Positions 39,556 to 43,318 of a DNA stretch of 43,318 bases are shown piece by piece (within the stretch, counting starts at the first letter, position 1; each line of letters opens with the position of its first letter). The position numbers and the translations under genes were made by a program. The stretch comes from Paraburkholderia sp. CNPSo 3272 (GTDB lineage Bacteria; Pseudomonadota; Gammaproteobacteria; Burkholderiales; Burkholderiaceae): positions 1 to 43,318 of the forward strand of contig NZ_JAMBPQ010000053.1 of NCBI RefSeq assembly GCF_024206495.1. The letters are read 5' to 3'. Below the pieces are notes generated by a model. That model had not been told where the DNA came from. It was given only the letters and a program-made list of their open reading frames with translations, and did not search any database.

Positions 39556-39569
39556 TCTCCACGTGGAGA
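39556..39569. repeat. parS-like palindrome 4
   Basis: TCTCCACGTGGAGA, extended to an 18-bp palindrome (39554-39571) by GA and TC. Confidence 0.9.
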
Positions 39570-39746
39570 TCAGATTCCACTGTCCTTGCGACTTCCCCAT
39601 TCAGTCGATCCGCCCACTCGCTAATGCCCTTCGTTGTGTCCAAACCTTATCCGTTCGGGTAGTTGGTTGTGAACTGACAACGTCAGAGGCGGAATTCCTA
39701 GAATTTACTTTAAGTTGCCAGTAGACTCTCGAATGACTTGCTGAAG

Positions 39747-39760
39747 TCTCCACGTGGAGA
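39747..39760. repeat. parS-like palindrome 5
   Basis: TCTCCACGTGGAGA, 50 bp upstream of the parA start codons. ParB bound here could also influence parAB transcription. Confidence 0.9.
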
Positions 39761-39809
39761 GTGCGCCTGGGAGGCTCGTCCGCTGTTGAACAATTGCATG
39801 GAGAAAAGA

Positions 39810-40499
39810 ATGGGTCTCGTGATAGCCGTAGCGAACCAAAAAGGTGGGGTTGGCAAAACCACCACCAGCATGAATCTGGCTGGGGCATTTCAGGCTGAAG
39901 GCTATAAGGTCTATGTTGCCGATGCCGATGGCCAGCAATCTTGCATGAGTTGGTGTGCAGCGGCCGGTCCCGAAACCCCTCTGCCTTTTCGAGTCGGCAG
40001 CATTCACAAGCTGGAGAAGATGATTGGGCCGGAGATCGCCGCACTGGCGAATGACTACGACGTCGTTATCGTCGACTGTCCGCCTAATATCAATGACCTG
40101 ACTACCGCGCGAGTGCTTGCCGTAGCCGACGCCACTGTCATTCCGACGGATGCATCGCCGATCGACATCTGGAGTAGTGAAGGGATGATGGAGTTGGTCG
40201 AGCGAACCCGCGTTGCCAATCCGGCCGGAAAGTTCGCAATTTTGCTGAATAAATCTAATTCGAAGACGCTGCTACACACGCAGATGAGCGCCATCCTCGC
40301 CGAGAGCAATGTCCGCGTATTTGCGGCGACTATCAAACAGCGCGAACTCTATCGCCAGACGGCAGCGCTCGGCCGCACCGTCTTCGATGTGCGCGGCGTG
40401 CGCGGGACGAAAGTCGCGAAGGACGAGATCAGCGCCGTCTACAACGAGATCATTGCGCTGGTTCAGGAAGAAGAAGAGGAGATGGTCCATGGCCGCTAA
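39810..40499 (+). CDS. parA: Partition ATPase ParA
   Basis: 229 residues. Deviant Walker A motif KGGVGKTT at 11-18 with the signature lysine, Walker A' VYVADADGQQS, and Walker B VVIVDCPPN. There is no N-terminal helix-turn-helix, so it is the short form. It drives movement of ParB-parS complexes and thus segregation of this replicon. The start at 39810 is chosen because GGAG stands six bases before it; an ATG at 39798 would add four residues. It lies just after the parS cluster and overlaps parB. Confidence 0.95.
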   Translation: MGLVIAVANQKGGVGKTTTSMNLAGAFQAEGYKVYVADADGQQSCMSWCAAAGPETPLPFRVGSIHKLEKMIGPEIAALANDYDVVIVDCPPNINDLTTARVLAVADATVIPTDASPIDIWSSEGMMELVERTRVANPAGKFAILLNKSNSKTLLHTQMSAILAESNVRVFAATIKQRELYRQTAALGRTVFDVRGVRGTKVAKDEISAVYNEIIALVQEEEEEMVHGR

Positions 40500-41526
40500 G
40501 CTGAACTTCACCAGCAAGGTCCGGGCGGGCATGGCTGCCGAGCGCGTTTCGGCTGGCGAGCGGCTCGCCGAAGCCGATGTCGTCAATATCGCGCAGCGCG
40601 ACGCGGGTGCACCTAACGTCGCGGATACGTCGGCCGCCCAGCCTGCCGAAGTCATCGAAGCGCTCGAAGCGCCGCTTTCGCTGCATGCGGTTCGGAAGAT
40701 TTCTGTCGAAGATGTCGTCTCTAATCCGTACAATCCGCGCGCGTTCTACAGTGCCGAGACGATCGACGAACTCGCCGAAAGCTTTGCCACGCAAGGCCAG
40801 ATCACGCCGATCCTGGTCACGAGACTCGCGGCGTTTCCCGGCCAATATGTGATCGTCGATGGCGAGCGGCGTATCCGCGCTGCGCGTTCGCGCGGCGACA
40901 AGTTTATCGACGCCGATGTCCGCGAGGGTCTCGACAACCAGAACCTGTACCTGCGTGCCTATCACGCCAACAAGGAGCGCGAGGAACAGACGGTATTCGA
41001 CGATGCGCTCGCATGGAAGAAGCTGCTCGACGATCGCGTCTACGTCGACCAGGTCGAGTTGGGGGTGGCCGTAGGCGAAGATCCGAAGCACATCAGCAAG
41101 GTGATCGCGCTCACGTCGCTGCCGCCTTACCTGCTGCAGAGAATGGCGCAGAATCGCAAGGACGTCGGACTCGGACACGCCTACAACATCAAACTGATCT
41201 TCGACCGGGCGGGCGCAACCGTTGCCGAGCATTGGCTTCAGCAGGTGGTCGAAGGGAAGGCGAGCGTGCGCAAGCTCGAGGCTGCGGCCTCGGCTGAAGC
41301 CGGCGCGCGCAGCGTCGGGCCGCGCCGTACGCACTACCAGTCCCGCGTCCAGTTCAACCGACCCGACGGCGTCGCGCTAGGCGAGCTGAAGCTGTTCGGC
41401 GACGGGCGCGCGGAGTTGAGCCTGAAGGGCATCGCGCCTTCCGATCAACAACGTCTGGCCGAGCGCGTGAAGGCAGTCATCGAGCAATGGGCTTCGGAAA
41501 TGGATACGACCGGGACCACGACCTGA
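40489..41526 (+). CDS. parB: Partition protein ParB
   Basis: 345 residues. N-terminal ParB/Srx CTP-binding domain (about 75-160) with NPRAFYSAETIDELAESFATQG and the GERRIRAA motif that binds CTP phosphates. A helix-turn-helix region (about 190-240) follows, with VGEDPKHISKVIALTSLP, and a C-terminal part for dimerisation. It should bind the five CCACGTGG palindromes upstream of parA. The start codon lies 11 bp inside parA, with GAGGAG just before it. A terminator follows at 41562. Confidence 0.95.
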   Translation: MAAKLNFTSKVRAGMAAERVSAGERLAEADVVNIAQRDAGAPNVADTSAAQPAEVIEALEAPLSLHAVRKISVEDVVSNPYNPRAFYSAETIDELAESFATQGQITPILVTRLAAFPGQYVIVDGERRIRAARSRGDKFIDADVREGLDNQNLYLRAYHANKEREEQTVFDDALAWKKLLDDRVYVDQVELGVAVGEDPKHISKVIALTSLPPYLLQRMAQNRKDVGLGHAYNIKLIFDRAGATVAEHWLQQVVEGKASVRKLEAAASAEAGARSVGPRRTHYQSRVQFNRPDGVALGELKLFGDGRAELSLKGIAPSDQQRLAERVKAVIEQWASEMDTTGTTT

Positions 41527-41561
41527 GCGTCGGGAGCATCGGCTAGCAGCAGCAGGGGAGG

Positions 41562-41584
41562 GCGTCGTAGACGCGCTTTTTCTT
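41562..41584 (+). terminator. Intrinsic terminator of parAB
   Basis: GCGTC-GTA-GACGC stem (41562-41574), then GC and a T-rich tract TTTTTCTT (41577-41584). It begins 35 bp after the parB stop. Confidence 0.8.
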
Positions 41585-41708
41585 ATTGTGGCAGCGACGT
41601 GACCTGTAGGCCAGCCACCACCGCGGTCGAAACCGTGAAACAGCCGAAGAAAACTATCGGATCCGCAATAACCATTTAAATTCAACGGGTTGGATCGTCT
41701 TTTCTAGA

Positions 41709-41724
41709 ATGTTTCACGAAACAT
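41709..41724. repeat. Inverted repeat resembling a shortened universal parS
   Basis: ATGTTTC-AC-GAAACAT is a 7-bp inverted repeat. The classic main-chromosome parS is TGTTTCACGTGAAACA; this sequence matches both arms but lacks two central bases. It may be a chance operator or a decayed site. Confidence 0.4.
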
Positions 41725-41794
41725 GTTTGCTGGGGCAGAGTTAAATTGCGCTTTTCGCCGTGGGCACCATGTAGATATCCATGACGAGCGAGAA

Positions 41795-41812
41795 ACGTAT
41801 CAAATAATACGT
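41795..41812. promoter_or_regulatory. Inverted repeat upstream of ilvA leader
   Basis: ACGTAT (41795-41800) and ATACGT (41807-41812) with a 6-bp spacer, in an A/T-rich stretch about 40 bp before the probable -35 element of ilvA. A possible operator. Confidence 0.4.
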
Positions 41813-41850
41813 AGTTTGTAATGCATTCCAAGCGGCAAGGTTGTAAGCAA

Positions 41851-41856
41851 TTGACA
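41851..41856 (+). promoter_or_regulatory. Consensus -35 element before the ilvA leader
   Basis: A perfect TTGACA. At 17 bp spacing the -10 would be CATCGT (41874-41879), which is poor. If this promoter is used, transcription starts very close to the leader ATG. A different upstream promoter is therefore also possible. Confidence 0.4.
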
Positions 41857-41886
41857 ACACCCACGCCCTCGGTCATCGTTCATGAG

Positions 41887-41949
41887 ATGAACTGTCGCCT
41901 CTCCACCATTGCGCTGATTATTAGCACCATTCAACGAATGGTGGGTTAG
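41887..41949 (+). CDS. ilvA leader peptide (isoleucine/threonine-rich)
   Basis: A 20-codon open frame, MNCRLSTIALIISTIQRMVG without interruption, ending in TAG. Four of 20 codons are Ile (ATT at 41908, 41917, 41920 and 41929) and two are Thr (ACC at 41905 and 41926), clustered in the middle. This is the composition expected of an attenuator leader that senses charged tRNA-Ile. It ends 94 bp before the ilvA start, inside the hairpin set described next. The ribosome-binding site is weak (GAG directly before the ATG), which is the main reservation. Confidence 0.68.
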   Translation: MNCRLSTIALIISTIQRMVG

Positions 41950-41999
41950 CGCACGTCTGGCAGCAGTGACAACAACCCGCCCCAAGAGGCGGGTTTTTT
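41925..41999 (+). promoter_or_regulatory. Transcription attenuator of ilvA
   Basis: Segment 1 CACCATTC (41925-41932) pairs with segment 2 GAATGGTG (41936-41943), both inside the leader frame. Segment 2 can instead extend as GGTGGGTT (41940-41947) and pair with segment 3 AACCCGCC (41974-41981), eight positions with one G-U. Segment 3 also forms the 5' arm of the terminator CCCGCC/GGCGGG (41976-41993), followed by T6. A ribosome stalled at the Ile codons would cover segment 1, free segment 2 for segment 3, and prevent termination. This is the textbook four-segment arrangement. Confidence 0.7.
41976..41999 (+). terminator. Intrinsic terminator in the ilvA leader
   Basis: CCCGCC (41976-41981) and GGCGGG (41988-41993) with a 6-nt loop, then TTTTTT. 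It stands 44 bp before the ilvA start, so unless it is regulated it would silence ilvA. It is the 3:4 hairpin of the proposed attenuator. Confidence 0.88.
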
Positions 42000-42043
42000 G
42001 TTTCCGCCTCCTGGCCAAAACGAAAGTGAGTACAGGAGCCGTC

Positions 42044-43318
42044 ATGCAGGTGCATCAGAGCCGCCCCACCGCCGAAGCAAACGTAGCCACCGAAGTCGCC
42101 GAAGCCACTGATTCCTCGCAGTCTCGTCGCGACGAAAACGACTATCTCCGGAAGATTCTCACGGCGCGTGTCTACGACGCCGCCCGCGAGACCGAACTCG
42201 AGCGCGCCCCGAACCTCTCGGCGCGCCTGCGCAACGCCGTGTTCCTCAAGCGCGAGGACAACCAGCCGGTGTTCTCCTTCAAGCTGCGCGGCGCCTACAA
42301 CAAGATGGCGCATCTCTCGCCCGCGCAACTGGAGCGCGGCGTGATCACCGCCTCGGCGGGCAATCACGCGCAGGGCGTGGCGCTGTCGGCGGCGAAGCTC
42401 GGCGTGAAGGCCGTGATCTGCGTGCCGGTGACCACGCCGCAGGTGAAGGTCGATGCCGTGCGCGCCCACGGCGGCGCCACCGTCGAGGTCGTGCAGGCCG
42501 GCGAGTCGTACAGCGACGCCTACGCCCACGCCGTGCGCCTGCAGGAAGAACGCGGCCTGACCTTTGTGCATCCCTTCGACGATCCCCACGTGATCGCCGG
42601 CCAGGGCACCGTGGCGATGGAAGTGCTGAGCCAGCATCAGGCCCCGATTCACGCGATCTTCGTGCCGATTGGCGGCGGCGGGCTGGCCGCGGGTGTCGCG
42701 GCGTACGTGAAGGCCGTGCGCCCCGAGATCAAGGTGATCGGCGTGCAGACCGACGATTCCTGCGCGATGGCGCAGTCGATCAAGGCCGGCAGGCGCGTGG
42801 AACTGACCGAAGTCGGCCTGTTCTCGGACGGCACGGCCGTCAAGCTCGTGGGCGAGGAAACCTTCCGCCTGTGCCAGCACTATCTCGACGAAGTGCTCAC
42901 CGTCGATACGGATGCCCTTTGCGCCGCGATCAAGGACGTCTTCCAGGACACGCGCAGCGTGCTCGAACCCGCAGGCGCACTGGCCGTGGCGGGCGCGAAG
43001 CAGTATGCGGAGCGCGAGGGCATCGAGGGGCAAACGCTGGTGGCGATCACCTCGGGCGCGAACATGAACTTCGACCGCATGCGCTTCGTGGCCGAGCGCG
43101 CCGAGGTGGGTGAGGCGCGCGAAGCGGTGTTCGCCGTGACGATCCCCGAGGAGCGCGGCAGCTTCAAGCGCTTCTGCGAGCTGGTCGGCACGCGCAGCGT
43201 GACCGAGTTCAACTACCGCATCGACGACGCCGAGCGCGCGCACATCTTCGTGGGCGTGCAGATCCGCAACCGCGGCGAGTCGCAGCAGATCGCGAAGACC
43301 TTCGTCGATCACGGCTTT
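42044..43318 (+). CDS. ilvA: Threonine ammonia-lyase, biosynthetic (partial, runs off window)
   Basis: The first 425 codons of IlvA, which converts threonine to 2-oxobutanoate, the first step of isoleucine synthesis. PLP lysine Lys80 in FSFKLRGAYNKM, SAGNHAQGVALSA for substrate binding, and VPIGGGGLAAGVAAYVK for the PLP phosphate. The frame then enters the C-terminal ACT-like regulatory domain (EAREAVFAVTIPEERGSFKRF onwards, about residue 360), where isoleucine binds in the family. The start at 42044 has AGGAG five bases upstream. The last part of the regulatory region is outside the window. Confidence 0.95.
   Translation, partial: MQVHQSRPTAEANVATEVAEATDSSQSRRDENDYLRKILTARVYDAARETELERAPNLSARLRNAVFLKREDNQPVFSFKLRGAYNKMAHLSPAQLERGVITASAGNHAQGVALSAAKLGVKAVICVPVTTPQVKVDAVRAHGGATVEVVQAGESYSDAYAHAVRLQEERGLTFVHPFDDPHVIAGQGTVAMEVLSQHQAPIHAIFVPIGGGGLAAGVAAYVKAVRPEIKVIGVQTDDSCAMAQSIKAGRRVELTEVGLFSDGTAVKLVGEETFRLCQHYLDEVLTVDTDALCAAIKDVFQDTRSVLEPAGALAVAGAKQYAEREGIEGQTLVAITSGANMNFDRMRFVAERAEVGEAREAVFAVTIPEERGSFKRFCELVGTRSVTEFNYRIDDAERAHIFVGVQIRNRGESQQIAKTFVDHGF

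Larger units (their letters stand above)
38897..39809. other. Centromere region between repA and parA
   Basis: About 0.9 kb without a gene. It opens with an A/T-rich patch (38931-38990) that holds two copies of GTTAAATATA (38936-38945 and 38963-38972), then carries five parS-like palindromes over 644 bp. A candidate parA promoter is CTGACA (39674-39679) with TAGAAT (39699-39704), spacer 19 bp. CTGAC-AAC-GTCAG at 39674-39686 overlaps its -35 and could be an operator. Confidence 0.75.

Noticed and set aside
39117..39760. Five regularly placed palindromes as a CRISPR array
   Set aside because: Spacing is irregular (101-191 bp), the unit is a symmetric 14-mer, no cas genes are present, and the position beside parA fits parS.

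Overview
The window looks like part of a secondary chromosome or chromid-like megaplasmid of a high-GC betaproteobacterium of the Burkholderia / Paraburkholderia / Caballeronia group. The reasons are the gene families present, the strong codon bias towards G/C at third positions, and a plasmid-type replication and partition block (iterons, a Rep_3-type initiator, five palindromic parS-like sites, parA, parB) sitting among ordinary metabolic genes. Genus and replicon identity are inference; no database was searched.

Layout. 1-5399: a branched-chain amino-acid/amide-type ABC transporter on the minus strand (two paralogous binding proteins, livH, livM, livG) with no livF where it would be expected. 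5617-7139: a KfrA-like coiled-coil DNA-binding protein with its own terminator. 7227-11390: a 2,3-diaminopropionate ammonia-lyase / M20 amidohydrolase operon ending in a truncated second hydrolase, divergent from an Lrp-type regulator and a class II aldolase-family gene. 11403-19086: a divergent acyl-CoA catabolic cluster (thiolase, SDR dehydrogenase, broken enoyl-CoA hydratase on the left; IclR regulator, acyl-CoA ligase, acyl-CoA dehydrogenase, alpha-methylacyl-CoA racemase on the right), which looks like beta-oxidation of an alpha-methyl-branched acid. 19083-21194: an MHYT-GGDEF-EAL cyclic-di-GMP enzyme.

21643-25399: a decayed type VI secretion island. An intact Tle4-like lipase effector and its Tli4-like lipoprotein immunity gene lie between the wreckage of a vgrG and of a membrane protein gene. 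25476-29718: an AraC remnant, a large acyl-CoA dehydrogenase, an orphan ugpB, and fragments of a VOC protein and a porin. 29784-34429: a yybP-ykoY (manganese) riboswitch in front of a CaCA-type cation exporter, an HPP/CBS membrane protein, and a TetR-MFS efflux pair. 34430-35977: gene debris (LysR-like, two DUF4148-like, one OmpR-type regulator).

35978-41585: the replication/partition block. About nineteen direct iteron copies (consensus GGTNACCNNTTATGGG), several inverted copies, repA with a UUCG-loop terminator, five TCTCCACGTGGAGA sites, then overlapping parA and parB. 41851-43318: ilvA (threonine ammonia-lyase, cut by the window end), preceded by what reads as a complete transcription attenuator: a 20-codon leader peptide with a cluster of Ile codons, a 1:2 hairpin, a possible 2:3 antiterminator and a 3:4 terminator with a T6 run. 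The attenuator, the paired-iteron architecture and the half-dead T6SS island are the most interesting things here.
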